Assembly: GCF_000429325.1 (NCBI RefSeq)
Contig: NZ_KE386885.1
Location: 275,958-339,957, forward strand
Direction of reading: 5' to 3'
DNA length: 64,000 nt
DNA from: Fundidesulfovibrio putealis DSM 16056
GTDB lineage: Bacteria; Desulfobacterota; Desulfovibrionia; Desulfovibrionales; Desulfovibrionaceae
A program made the translations under genes and the position numbers. Positions 38,536 through 46,717 of the stretch are shown here, piece by piece (within the stretch, counting starts at the first letter, position 1; every line of letters begins with the position of its first letter). Below the pieces are notes generated by a model, which worked only from the letters and a program-made list of their open reading frames with translations, was not told where the DNA came from and ran no database searches.

Positions 38536-38913
38536 ATGGCCCGTAAACTGCTCTTAATCGCATTTGCAGGCGCTGCCGGGACCGTTGCCCGGTTTTGGCT
38601 CTCAGGAGCGGTCTACAGGCTTCTGGGGCCGGACTTCCCCTGGGGCACCTGGGCGGTGAACACTATCGGGTGCCTCCTGTTCGGCCTGGTCTGGGTGCTC
38701 TCCGAGGAACGCTTCGTCATAAGCGGTGAAACCCGCCTGATCGTGCTGGTTGGCTTCATGGGCGCGTTCACCACCTTTTCCACGTATGTATTCGAATCGG
38801 CGCAGCTGGCTTCCGGCGGCGAGTGGCTGCGCATGTCCCTCAATCTGCTCGGGCAGAACGTCGCGGGGTTCGCGGCCTTCCTGCTGGGCGTATTTCTGGG
38901 GAGGGTTCTCTAG
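38536..38913 (+). CDS. crcB: Fluoride exporter FluC (CrcB)
   Basis: A 125-residue four-helix fluoride channel. Recognisable features: GAAGTVARFWLSG, the pore helix WAVNTIGCLLFGLVW with the conserved Asn, and GFMGAFTTFSTYVFES with the Phe/Thr/Ser filter and central sodium motif. Forms an antiparallel dimer that lets fluoride out of the cell. Followed immediately by a DUF190 gene, a common partner. The 280 bases before it show the gyrA terminator but no recognisable fluoride riboswitch. Confidence 0.93.
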   Translation: MARKLLLIAFAGAAGTVARFWLSGAVYRLLGPDFPWGTWAVNTIGCLLFGLVWVLSEERFVISGETRLIVLVGFMGAFTTFSTYVFESAQLASGGEWLRMSLNLLGQNVAGFAAFLLGVFLGRVL

Positions 38914-39261
38914 ATGGCCTGGGAGACTCTTGAGCGGCTGCGCGTCTATACCGACGAATCAGACACCATCGACGGGCGCAGCGCCTTTTCGCAGATAGTG
39001 GCGGCTGCCCATGAGCACGGACTGGCCGGGGCCACGGTGTTTCGCGGCATGATGGGATACGGCGGCAACAGCCGCATCCATACGGCGCGCCTGCTGGAGC
39101 TCTCCAGCGACCTGCCCGTGGTGGTGGAGATCATGGACACTCCGGAACGCATCGGATCATTCTGCGCCGTGGCGCTGGGGTTGCTGAAAAAGGGCCTGAT
39201 CACCCGTGAACCCGTCATGGGGCACAGGCCGTTAAAGCCTGGAGAAACGCCGGGAGAGTAG
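38914..39261 (+). CDS. DUF190 family protein (PII-like fold)
   Basis: A 115-residue protein with the DUF190 pattern: LRVYTDESDTIDGRSAF, VAAAHEHGLAGATVFRGMMG, then YGGNSRIHTARLLELSSDLP and PVVVEIMDTPERI. The fold is PII-like and may bind a nucleotide or anion. The ATG directly follows the crcB stop with GGGGAGG inside the crcB end, so the two are coupled; the family is often linked to fluoride exporters. Function not established. Confidence 0.85.
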   Translation: MAWETLERLRVYTDESDTIDGRSAFSQIVAAAHEHGLAGATVFRGMMGYGGNSRIHTARLLELSSDLPVVVEIMDTPERIGSFCAVALGLLKKGLITREPVMGHRPLKPGETPGE

Positions 39262-39270
39262 GGGAAGCTG

Positions 39271-39558
39271 TCAGCCGCGCCTGGGCGAGTTTCGTTCATG
39301 CCTGAACTTGATCTTCATCACCAGGATGGCCAGGGTCAGGCACAGGCTCACGCTGTTGGCGGCCACCACGGACACCGAACCGATCATAAGGCCGTACACC
39401 ACCCACATGGCGATTCCCGCGCACAGCAGCAGGTACATGCGAAGCGAGATGTCCGACACCGACCGCGACCGGTACGTGCGCACCACCTGCGGGATGAAGG
39501 AGCAGGTGGTCATGCACCCTGCCGCAAGTCCCAGCACCTCAATCATGAATGCGTCCAT
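39271..39558 (-). CDS. SemiSWEET-type sugar transporter
   Basis: A 95-residue three-helix protein of the MtN3/SWEET half-transporter family. The PQ motif appears as CSFIPQVVRTYRSRSVSDIS, followed by MYLLLCAGIAMWVVYG and NSVSLCLTLAILVMKIKF. Dimers of such proteins carry sugars down their gradient. GAGGGGGAGTG lies before the ATG at 39558. It stands alone on the minus strand, converging on the DUF190 gene and starting beside coaBC. Confidence 0.88.
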   Translation of the reverse strand: MDAFMIEVLGLAAGCMTTCSFIPQVVRTYRSRSVSDISLRMYLLLCAGIAMWVVYGLMIGSVSVVAANSVSLCLTLAILVMKIKFRHERNSPRRG

Positions 39559-39614
39559 CACTCCCCCTCGTGCAACCCTTTGACAGCCGCCCCGGCCTCA
39601 AGCATGATCCGGCC

Positions 39615-40841
39615 ATGCTGCCAACACACCTTCTTTTCCCCATCCACCACGGCACGCGCATCCAGCTGGGCGTAACCGGAAGCATCGCCGCCTACAAGGC
39701 CCTCGAGCTGCTTCGGATGTTCGGCGAACTGGAGCTCCTGACCGGTGTGAGCATCACCCAGGCCGCCGCACGGTTCGTCACACCCCTGGCCTTTCAGTCC
39801 CTGGGCGCCCAGCACGTCTACACCACCATGTGGGACGGCGAGGACAGCGCCTTCGGCCACCTCGAACCCGCCCAGGAGGCCCGCTGCCTGGTGATTGCCC
39901 CGGCCACGGCCAACATCATGGCCAAGCTGGCCCACGGCCTGGCCGACGAGATCCTCTCCGCACAGGCCCTGGCTTTCCAAGGCCCGGTCATCCTGGCCCC
40001 GGCCATGAATCCCCGACTGTGGGACGCACCGGCCACCCAGGCCAACCTGGAGACCCTCCGTGCGCGAGGCGTGCGCGTTGTCGGTCCTGGCAGCGGGGCC
40101 ATGGCCTGCGGCGAGACCGGCAAGGGCAGGCTCGCTCCCCTGGAAGCGATCGTCGCCCAGGTGCTGAAGTCTCTGACGCCCCAGGACATGGCCGGTACCC
40201 GCGTCATGGTGTCGCTTGGCCCCACGCGCGAATTTTTCGATCCGGCCCGTTATTGGTCCAACCCTTCCACCGGGCTCATGGGCGGCTGCCTGGCCATGGC
40301 CGCCTGGCTTCGCGGCGCGACGGTCACGGTGGTGCACGGTCCGGTGGACTTGTGGTTCCCCTGCGACGTGGCGCGCGTGCCGGTGCAGACCGCGCGCGAG
40401 ATGTTCACGGCCTGTACCGGCCTGTGGCCTGAGCAGGACCTGGGCCTCATGACTGCGGCGGTCTCCGATTTCTCCCCGGTTCCCCACGGCAGCGAGAAGT
40501 TCAAGAAGAGCAGCCTGACAGACGGCCCCATCCAGATCGAGTTCCAGACCAATCCGGACATTCTGAAGACCCTGGGCCAGAATAAGGCCCGCAACCAGAA
40601 GCTCCTGGGATTTTGCGCCGAGACGGCCAATCTGGCGGACTACGCCGCCCAGAAGCTCGCGGCCAAGAACTGCGACCTGATGGTGGCCAATTCCATAGCC
40701 TCCCCAGGCAGCGGTTTCGCGTCGGCCACAAACCAGGTCTACGTGGTGGACGCTGTTGGCCGCTCTGAGCAGTGGCCCCAGCTCACCAAACCCGAGGTTG
40801 CCTGGAGGCTCCTGGAATGGATCACGCATCTTTTGCCCTGA
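39615..40841 (+). CDS. coaBC: Bifunctional phosphopantothenoylcysteine decarboxylase / phosphopantothenate-cysteine ligase
   Basis: A 408-residue coenzyme A biosynthesis enzyme. The N-terminal flavin decarboxylase half shows GVTGSIAAYKALELLR, ATANIMAKLAHGLADE, the substrate motif APAMNPRLWD and the active-site clamp MACGETGKGRL with its Cys. The C-terminal ligase half has SLGPTREFFDPARYWSNPST and VSDFSPV, then KNCDLMVANS. A longer frame begins at 39549; ATG 39615 fits the family N terminus better, though no strong ribosome site is present. The next gene overlaps its 3' end. Confidence 0.93.
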   Translation: MLPTHLLFPIHHGTRIQLGVTGSIAAYKALELLRMFGELELLTGVSITQAAARFVTPLAFQSLGAQHVYTTMWDGEDSAFGHLEPAQEARCLVIAPATANIMAKLAHGLADEILSAQALAFQGPVILAPAMNPRLWDAPATQANLETLRARGVRVVGPGSGAMACGETGKGRLAPLEAIVAQVLKSLTPQDMAGTRVMVSLGPTREFFDPARYWSNPSTGLMGGCLAMAAWLRGATVTVVHGPVDLWFPCDVARVPVQTAREMFTACTGLWPEQDLGLMTAAVSDFSPVPHGSEKFKKSSLTDGPIQIEFQTNPDILKTLGQNKARNQKLLGFCAETANLADYAAQKLAAKNCDLMVANSIASPGSGFASATNQVYVVDAVGRSEQWPQLTKPEVAWRLLEWITHLLP

Positions 40842-41431
40842 AGCAGCATCTGCTGGTGCTGCATCAGGCAGGCATCCGGCATTTGCTGGCCGCCCCTGTT
40901 GCCCCTGTGTCCGCCGGATCTGCGGTTCTCCCGGATCCGGCAGGTTGCGGGGTTCAGGCCAGGACCGGGGATGCAGGAGCAGCCGCTCCTTCTGTCCTGG
41001 GCCAGCAGCCCTGGGCCGGATTTTTGAGCAAGATGCCCCAGGGCGCGCAGTCGGTGTGGACCTATGAGGGCCTCGGGCAGGATCTTACCGGCCAGCCATC
41101 AGCCGAGCGCAGGAAGACCTTGGGCCGGCTTCTGGCAGCTGTACGCCTGCCCAAGGGTTTTGTTGGCTTTTTCCCCTATTGCCTGCCCTCGGGAGGTTCG
41201 CTTGCGCAGCATCAGGATGTTTTCCTCGAGGCCGTGTCTCGCCTGAACCCTTCAAGCGTTGTTTTGTTCGACGAATCGCAAGATCATCCTCTGTCCCTGT
41301 CGTTCTCCGGTTCAGACTGTTCCACTGTCCTGCTTCGGGTTTCTTCCTTGGAGGTTTTCTCCGGGATGAGCGACGATGAACTGCAAGCAGAAGCGGATGC
41401 ATTGCGCACTTTCATTTTCCCAGGTCCGTGA
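40817..41431 (+). CDS. Uncharacterised protein overlapping coaBC
   Basis: A 204-residue protein of unrecognised family. An N-terminal helix (FALKQHLLVLHQAGIRHLL) is joined by a Pro/Ala/Gly linker to a domain with WTYEGLGQDLTGQ, RRKTLGRLLAAVRLPKGFV, GFFPYCLPSGG and LNPSSVVLFDES. The pattern of a helical start, a linker and an alpha/beta domain ending in a predicted Rossmann-like strand is visible but no active-site motif is. ATG 40817 is 25 bases before the coaBC stop, with GGAGG inside coaBC, so translation is coupled. No signal or membrane helix. Confidence 0.7.
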   Translation: MDHASFALKQHLLVLHQAGIRHLLAAPVAPVSAGSAVLPDPAGCGVQARTGDAGAAAPSVLGQQPWAGFLSKMPQGAQSVWTYEGLGQDLTGQPSAERRKTLGRLLAAVRLPKGFVGFFPYCLPSGGSLAQHQDVFLEAVSRLNPSSVVLFDESQDHPLSLSFSGSDCSTVLLRVSSLEVFSGMSDDELQAEADALRTFIFPGP

Positions 41432-41532
41432 CAACCTGTCTTGACAAGACGCGACTCAGATACGTACCAGCAATAAATTTTCACGAAACAACACCGAAAA
41501 GCTATCCCTGAAGATTTCACAAAGGCATTTTC

Positions 41533-42540
41533 ATGAAATTCCTGGTCACAGGCGCAGCCGGATTCATCGGCTTCCATCTCTGCAAGCGTCTTCTCGAGAT
41601 GGGACACACCGTTGTCGGTCTGGATAATCTCAACGATTATTATTCCGTGGCCCTCAAAAAGGACCGCCTGAAACTTCTTCAGCGCAATGACCAGTTCACC
41701 TTTTTCAAGATCGACCTCGCGGACCGCGAGGACATGGAATCCTTGTTCTCCAACAACCAGTTCACCCATGTGGTGAACATGGCGGCCCAGGCCGGTGTGC
41801 GCTACAGCCTGGAAAATCCCATGGCCTACGTGCAGTCCAACATCGTGGGCTTCACCAACCTCCTGGAGGGTTGCCGCCACGGCGGGGTGTCCCATCTGGT
41901 GTACGCCTCATCGAGCTCCGTGTACGGCCTGAACACGAACATGCCCTTTTCGGTCCACTCCAACGTGGACCACCCCATCAGCCTGTACGCGGCTTCCAAA
42001 AAGTCCAACGAACTCATGGCCCACGCCTACAGCCACCTTTACGGGCTGCCCTGCACCGGACTTCGCTTCTTCACCGTGTACGGGCCCTGGGGCAGGCCGG
42101 ACATGGCGCTGTTCCTGTTCACCAAGGCCATCGTCGAAGACCGGCCCATACAGGTCTTCAACCACGGCAAGATGCGCCGGGACTTCACCTACATCGACGA
42201 CATCGTCGAGGGCGTCGTGCGCTCGCTCATGCGCATCCCCGAGCCCAACCCCGACTGGAACGGCCAGTCGCCGGATCCCGGTTCCAGTCCGGCCCCGTAC
42301 CGCATCTACAACATCGGGAACAACGACTGCGTCGAGCTTTCCGTGTATATCGAAGCCCTGGAAAAGGCCCTGGGCAAGACTGCCAAGAAGATCATGCTTC
42401 CCATGCAGCCCGGGGACGTTCCGGCCACGTACGCTGATGTCACGGATTTGATGCACGATGTGGGTTTCAAGCCGACCACCCCCATCCAATATGGCATTGA
42501 GCGCTTTATTTCCTGGTACAAGGAGTACTATCGGGTATAA
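41533..42540 (+). CDS. NAD-dependent nucleotide-sugar epimerase, probably UDP-glucuronate 4-epimerase
   Basis: A 335-residue extended SDR. The NAD motif GAAGFIG is at residues 7-13, then [18 protein letters not shown], which is typical of UDP-glucuronate epimerases; catalytic Ser lies in YASSSSVYG and Tyr-x3-Lys in [29 protein letters not shown] is the sugar-binding loop of the same subgroup. Would convert UDP-glucuronate to UDP-galacturonate for surface polysaccharide or LPS. AAAGGCATTTTC precedes the ATG. Confidence 0.88.
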   Translation: MKFLVTGAAGFIGFHLCKRLLEMGHTVVGLDNLNDYYSVALKKDRLKLLQRNDQFTFFKIDLADREDMESLFSNNQFTHVVNMAAQAGVRYSLENPMAYVQSNIVGFTNLLEGCRHGGVSHLVYASSSSVYGLNTNMPFSVHSNVDHPISLYAASKKSNELMAHAYSHLYGLPCTGLRFFTVYGPWGRPDMALFLFTKAIVEDRPIQVFNHGKMRRDFTYIDDIVEGVVRSLMRIPEPNPDWNGQSPDPGSSPAPYRIYNIGNNDCVELSVYIEALEKALGKTAKKIMLPMQPGDVPATYADVTDLMHDVGFKPTTPIQYGIERFISWYKEYYRV

Positions 42541-42545
42541 CGGCC

Positions 42546-42574
42546 TTGACAGGGTCTCCCGCCTTACATAGTAA
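42546..42574 (+). promoter_or_regulatory. Sigma-70-like promoter for the small-protein/parA operon
   Basis: TTGACA (42546-42551), 17-base spacer and TAGTAA (42569-42574), six bases after the epimerase stop and 47 bases before the next ATG. The -35 is a perfect consensus and the -10 is weak. Confidence 0.45.
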
Positions 42575-42621
42575 CGCCTTGAAATTGAACCTCAACAAAG
42601 TCACCTTAAGGGTATACGGAG

Positions 42622-42912
42622 ATGGATTTCCGCGCCTTAAAAGCATCCATGGACGAGGCATTTCAGAGCATCCTGGAGATTCTTCAGGATGGACAGCTTC
42701 CCGAGGAACAACTTGTCAACAAGTTTTCCAGGCTCTGCACCCAACTACACGTCCAGGCAGGAGACGATTGGGCAGGCGAAGCCGAAGACTTCGCCCATCT
42801 GGCCAACCAGCTTCTTCAGGCAGTCAAGAAGGGGAAACGCGAGGACGCCATCCGTCTGGTCGATTCCCTTCAGGATGCCCAGGATTACTGCCACCGGACC
42901 TACAAATCCTAG
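42622..42912 (+). CDS. Small helical protein, possibly of the XXXCH family
   Basis: A 96-residue all-helical acidic protein (FRALKASMDEAFQSILEILQ, EEQLVNKFSRLCTQLHVQ, AHLANQLLQAVKKGKREDA) ending AQDYCHRTYKS. A Cys-His near the C-terminal end of a small helical Desulfovibrio protein recalls the XXXCH domain, but this match is from memory and tentative. Its stop lies three bases before the parS site, and parA follows, so it shares the parA promoter. Role in segregation is only suggested by position. Confidence 0.6.
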   Translation: MDFRALKASMDEAFQSILEILQDGQLPEEQLVNKFSRLCTQLHVQAGDDWAGEAEDFAHLANQLLQAVKKGKREDAIRLVDSLQDAQDYCHRTYKS

Positions 42913-42914
42913 AT

Positions 42915-42930
42915 TGTTTCACGTGAAACA
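42915..42930. promoter_or_regulatory. parS: parS centromere site
   Basis: TGTTTCACGTGAAACA, a perfect 16-bp match to the widespread ParB loading palindrome, 28 bases before parA. ParB binds here and slides as a CTP-dependent clamp. Confidence 0.95.
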
Positions 42931-42957
42931 CTCCGGGACGATTCAGAGGAAAGTCCT

Positions 42958-43725
42958 ATGGGCCGTTGTATCGTAGTCGCAAACCAGAAAGGCGGGGTGG
43001 GAAAGACCACCACGGCCGTCAATCTGGCGGCGGCTCTGGCCGTGATGGAAAAAAAAACCCTGCTGATCGACTGCGATCCGCAGGGTAACGCGTCCAGCGG
43101 CCTGGGCATCTACCAGGAGCAGGTCACGGAGAACCTCTATTCCGTCCTGTACGAGCCGCAGAACGCCAGCAAGGCCATCTACGAAACCTCGCTCCCGTTT
43201 TTGCAGGTACTGCCCTCCACGTCCGACCTGGTGGCAGCCGACATCGAGCTGGTGGACAAGCAGGGACGCGAGAACTACCTGCGCGAAGTCGTCGGCACCC
43301 TGATTGATTCCTACGATTTCATCCTGCTGGATTGTCCTCCCTCCCTGGGCCTGGTCACGTTGAACGCCCTGTGCGCGGCAACAGAGCTGCTGGTTCCGCT
43401 CCAGTGCGAGTACTACGCCCTGGAAGGCATCGCCCAGCTGCTGAAGACCTACGATCTTGTGCGCAAGCGCTTCAATTCGCGCCTTTTGCTGCTTGGCGTG
43501 GTCCTGACCATGTACGACGGACGCAACAAGCTGAACAGGCACGTGAAGCGCGAGATCCGGCGCTGCTTCCCAAAACACCATTTCGAGACGCTCATCCCGC
43601 GCAACGTGCGGGTGTCCGAAGCGCCCAGCTACGGTCAGTCGGTCATCGGGTACGACGTGAAGTCCAAGGGGGCGGAAGCCTACCTGGGGCTGGCCAGGGA
43701 AGTGCTGTGCCGCATGCCGCTGTAG
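42958..43725 (+). CDS. parA: Chromosome partitioning ATPase ParA/Soj
   Basis: A 255-residue deviant Walker ATPase. KGGVGKTTTAVNLAAAL is at residues 11-27, Walker A-prime Asp in LLIDCDPQGNASSGLG, and the Walker B segment in FILLDCPPSLG. It forms ATP-dependent gradients on the nucleoid that move ParB-parS complexes. GAGGAAAG precedes the ATG. A terminator follows, and parB is 600 bases further on, beyond an antisense gene. Confidence 0.95.
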   Translation: MGRCIVVANQKGGVGKTTTAVNLAAALAVMEKKTLLIDCDPQGNASSGLGIYQEQVTENLYSVLYEPQNASKAIYETSLPFLQVLPSTSDLVAADIELVDKQGRENYLREVVGTLIDSYDFILLDCPPSLGLVTLNALCAATELLVPLQCEYYALEGIAQLLKTYDLVRKRFNSRLLLLGVVLTMYDGRNKLNRHVKREIRRCFPKHHFETLIPRNVRVSEAPSYGQSVIGYDVKSKGAEAYLGLAREVLCRMPL

Positions 43726-43750
43726 CGGCAGGGAAAAGAATGGAGAATGG

Positions 43751-43774
43751 GGCAGGAGCCATGCGGCTCCTGCC
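43751..43774 (+). terminator. parA terminator
   Basis: Perfect 10-bp stem GGCAGGAGCC / GGCTCCTGCC with loop ATGC, followed by TTTTATTTTT on the plus strand. It lies right at the stop of the converging zinc-ribbon gene. Confidence 0.92.
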
Positions 43775-43776
43775 TT

Positions 43777-44196
43777 TTATTTTTCGAGGAAGGGGCGGCA
43801 CTCCACGTCGACGTGCTTCTTGAAGTGCTTTTTGATGATGTGCGAGCGGCAGCCCAGGCATTCGAAGTTGACCAGGCCAGCCAGGGTGGCGGAGCAAAGG
43901 CGGAACTTGCGGGGTTCGTCCTTTTGCCAGTCGGGTGTTTGTGCGCCGCACTGTTCACAGTGGACGTCCATTGGCATGGGATAGGCCCAGTCCCAGTATT
44001 GGGCCAGCAGATCCCAGTCCTTCATGGGCTCGACCATCTCTTTCTTGGGCTGGGGGGAGAGCTCTTCCAGGGCCTTGTCGAAGGTGTCGGAGACAGCTGA
44101 CTCAACCTTGGCCCAAAGCTGGGGGCTTATCCAGATGCCCAGGATGTTCTTGTCCTGGTCGTAGACCGGCTGAAAGTGGGTTTTCTCGGCGTTCAA
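43777..44196 (-). CDS. Zinc-ribbon protein of unknown function, antisense within the par locus
   Basis: A 139-residue soluble protein. The N-terminal part (HFQPVYDQDKNILGIWISPQ, LWAKVESAVSDTFDKALEEL) is followed by a four-Cys cluster: HCEQCGAQTP, then FRLC and FECLGCRSHIIKKHF, consistent with one zinc ribbon. The start is read as TTG at 44196 with GGAGG six bases upstream; the frame upstream of it is out of character. It lies between parA and parB on the opposite strand, so its transcription converges on parA and diverges from parB. No family recognised. Confidence 0.65.
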   Translation of the reverse strand: MNAEKTHFQPVYDQDKNILGIWISPQLWAKVESAVSDTFDKALEELSPQPKKEMVEPMKDWDLLAQYWDWAYPMPMDVHCEQCGAQTPDWQKDEPRKFRLCSATLAGLVNFECLGCRSHIIKKHFKKHVDVECRPFLEK

Positions 44197-44320
44197 GTAT
44201 GTCCTCCGGGGAAAATAGGATGCTAAACCGCCTGTGGCGGTTGCCTTCGTAACACGCTTGAGGGTAAGGAGTTCAGGAGTGATGTCAAGCAGTCTGCCTG
44301 TGGGGCGGGAGGGAGCCAGG

Positions 44321-45241
44321 ATGGCCGGAGCAAAAGGTTTGGGTCGCGGGTTGGATGTCTTGCTGAAAGGCATGGCCGTTGGCAAGGAACACCCGGAAGT
44401 TATCCTGGTCCGTCTTGAGGACGTCAAGCCGAACCCGAGGCAGCCGCGCCTGGAATTCGATCCGCAGGCGCTGAATGATCTGGCCAGCTCAATCAAGGAG
44501 CAGGGGGTCCTTCAGCCCATCATGATCCGCCCCGTGTCGGGCGCGAGCCACGGTTACGAGCTGGTGGCCGGAGAACGCCGCCTGCGCGCCAGCAAGTTGG
44601 CCGGGCTGGAAGAGATCCCGGCAATCGTGCGCGAGGTCACGGACGAACAGAGCCTGGCCCTGGCGCTCATCGAGAACCTCCAGCGCGAAAACCTGAACGC
44701 CCTGGAAGAGGCCAAAGGCTTCGACCAGCTGCTCAACTCGTTTTCCTTAAGCCAGGAGGCCCTGGCCCAGCGCGTGGGCAAGAGCCGCTCCGCCGTGGCC
44801 AACAGTCTGCGCCTGCTCCAGCTTCCCGGACCCATCCAGGAGAGCCTGTTCTCAGATGCCATCAGCGCGGGCCACGCCCGGGCGCTTCTGGCTGTGTCCG
44901 ATGCTGCGGCCCAGGAAGAGCTGTGGAAGCGGATCACCGGACAGGGACTCTCAGTGCGCGACACCGAGGAACTGGCCAGTTACTGGAAGGAGCACGGCAG
45001 CCTGCCCGAAGGGCCGGTCTTGTCGCAGAACACTGCCGAACCCGCCCGCACCGGCGAATCGCGGCGCAAAAGGCCCCCCCAGCCTGAGGAAATGACCATC
45101 CTGGCCGCGCGCCTGCGCGACAGGTTCCGCGCCAACGTCAAGCTCGGCGGCGATCAGGGCAGGGGCAAGATAACGTTTTCATATTCCTCGCAGGAAGAGC
45201 TTAAAGCGCTTCTTGAAGAGTGGGGAGTGGGCGATGCCTAG
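44321..45241 (+). CDS. parB: Chromosome partitioning protein ParB/Spo0J
   Basis: A 306-residue CTP-switch clamp that loads on parS. The N-terminal ParA-stimulating tail KGLGRGLDVLL precedes NPRQPRLEFDPQALNDLA, the CTP-binding GERRLRASKLAG (about residues 84-95) and ENLQRENLNALEEAKGFDQL. The helix-turn-helix is QEALAQRVGKSRSAVANSLR, and the C-terminal dimerisation domain ends KALLEEWGV. ATG 44321 has GGGAG upstream. The stop overlaps the next gene. Confidence 0.95.
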   Translation: MAGAKGLGRGLDVLLKGMAVGKEHPEVILVRLEDVKPNPRQPRLEFDPQALNDLASSIKEQGVLQPIMIRPVSGASHGYELVAGERRLRASKLAGLEEIPAIVREVTDEQSLALALIENLQRENLNALEEAKGFDQLLNSFSLSQEALAQRVGKSRSAVANSLRLLQLPGPIQESLFSDAISAGHARALLAVSDAAAQEELWKRITGQGLSVRDTEELASYWKEHGSLPEGPVLSQNTAEPARTGESRRKRPPQPEEMTILAARLRDRFRANVKLGGDQGRGKITFSYSSQEELKALLEEWGVGDA

Positions 45242-46274
45242 CGTCCCGCCCTCGGCGCGGGACTTCGAGGGCGCTGTGGAGCGCCTGTCCGGAGTCGGCG
45301 TGCTGGTGGTCGGCGACGTGATGCTGGACCATTATCTCTCCGGGGACGCCGAGCGCATCTCCCCGGAAGCGCCCGTGCCGGTGGTGCACGTGCGCGAGGA
45401 GCGCCACCTGTTGGGCGGAGCGGGCAACGTGGCCCGAAACATTGCCGCCCTGGGAGGCAGTCCGCAGCTGGTCAGCGTGGTGGGGGCGGACGATCCGGGA
45501 CGCATGCTCGGGGAGTTGCTGTCACGCGAGAACCTCACCGGGCACCTGCTGGTGGAAAAGAATCGCACCACCACAATCAAGACCCGCATCATCGCCCGAA
45601 ACCAGCAGATGATCCGGGTGGACCGCGAGGAATCGCGCCAGCTCTCAGGGCACAGCCTGGAGGCGCTTGATTCGCTGCTGCGCCGCGTGGCCTATGGAAT
45701 CCGGGTGATCGTGGTGTCAGACTATGGCAAGGGCGTGGTGTGCAAGGCGGTCATGGACACCGTGCGGGCCTTGCAGGCCGGTGGCGACGACGATCTGCCC
45801 CGCATTGTGCTGGTGGACCCCAAGGTGGTCAACGCGCCGTTGTACACAGGCGTTGACCTGGTGACGCCCAACGCCAAGGAAGCATGCGAGATTTCAGGCG
45901 TGGCCGCCTCGGGGCGCGAAGGCGTCATCAAGGCCGGCCTGGCCCTTTTCAAGAAGCTGCGCTGCCGTCAGGCCTGCATCACTCTGGGAGCCGAGGGCAT
46001 GGCGGTGTTCGAGCGGCCAGGGGCCGTCCTGCACGTGCCAACCGTTGCCCGCAACGTGTTTGACGTCACAGGGGCCGGCGACACGGTCATCTCCGTGCTG
46101 GCGTTGGCTCTAGGCGCGGGATTCAGCCTACCTCAGGCCAGCATTCTGGCCAACCACGCCGCCGGCATCGTGGTGGGGCAGGTGGGCACGGCCGTCGCCA
46201 CTCCGGAGAGCCTTGCCCGCGCGCTGCTCAAAGACCCTGTCCCAAACATCGAAACCTGGCTCGATATCGAATGA
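45234..46274 (+). CDS. hldA: D-glycero-beta-D-manno-heptose-7-phosphate kinase (single-domain HldE/RfaE1)
   Basis: A 346-residue PfkB/ribokinase-family sugar kinase of the ADP-heptose pathway for LPS inner core. VLVVGDVMLDHYLSGDAERISPE and PVVHVREERHLLGGAGNVARNI are diagnostic of RfaE domain I; DVTGAGDTVISVLALAL is the PfkB signature with catalytic Asp. The adenylyltransferase half found in E. coli HldE is missing and must be encoded elsewhere. The ATG overlaps the end of parB (ATGCCTAG), with GGGGAG upstream. Confidence 0.88.
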   Translation: MPSVPPSARDFEGAVERLSGVGVLVVGDVMLDHYLSGDAERISPEAPVPVVHVREERHLLGGAGNVARNIAALGGSPQLVSVVGADDPGRMLGELLSRENLTGHLLVEKNRTTTIKTRIIARNQQMIRVDREESRQLSGHSLEALDSLLRRVAYGIRVIVVSDYGKGVVCKAVMDTVRALQAGGDDDLPRIVLVDPKVVNAPLYTGVDLVTPNAKEACEISGVAASGREGVIKAGLALFKKLRCRQACITLGAEGMAVFERPGAVLHVPTVARNVFDVTGAGDTVISVLALALGAGFSLPQASILANHAAGIVVGQVGTAVATPESLARALLKDPVPNIETWLDIE

Positions 46275-46286
46275 GGTGAACGTCCC

Positions 46287-46604
46287 ATGCCCGAAGAAAA
46301 ACAGACAGCCTGGACCGCGACGAAGGACACAGCCGCAGGCGCTGCCGTCATCGAGGGCGAGGTGGATTTCACCAATTCCCTGGAAGTGCGGCAATGGCTG
46401 AAGGAGTACTGCGAACAGACACAGGGCGAAGTGAAGCTCGATCTGTCCAAGTTGTCCTACATCGACAGCTCCGGGCTGGCCATTCTGATCGAGATACGGA
46501 AATTGCTGAAGAACAGTAACCGTTCGGTCGTCATTGTGGCGGTGTCTGGACAAGTGCAAAAGCTGTTCACCCTCACCCAGATCGGGGAACTTTTTGGAAT
46601 CTGA
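46287..46604 (+). CDS. STAS-domain protein, MlaB-like or anti-sigma-factor antagonist
   Basis: A 105-residue STAS protein: AVIEGEVDFTNSLEVRQWL, then LDLSKLSYIDSSGLAILIEI with the phosphorylatable Ser, and a C-terminal VSGQVQKLFTLTQIGELFGI. The second motif is equally typical of SpoIIAA-type antagonists. Because the next genes encode the MlaE, F and D homologs, a role as the MlaB regulatory subunit of the phospholipid ABC transporter is plausible; a free anti-anti-sigma factor is the alternative. Confidence 0.75.
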   Translation: MPEEKQTAWTATKDTAAGAAVIEGEVDFTNSLEVRQWLKEYCEQTQGEVKLDLSKLSYIDSSGLAILIEIRKLLKNSNRSVVIVAVSGQVQKLFTLTQIGELFGI

Positions 46605-46717
46605 GAGCGTGCTGCGGGCAGGAGCCGGATGAGGCTGGCCCGACGCCAGTCCGGGGAACGCGTGTTTCTCCAAGGCAGGTCCGTGGCTCCGTCCAGGGAA
46701 CCGGGGGACTGCTGACC

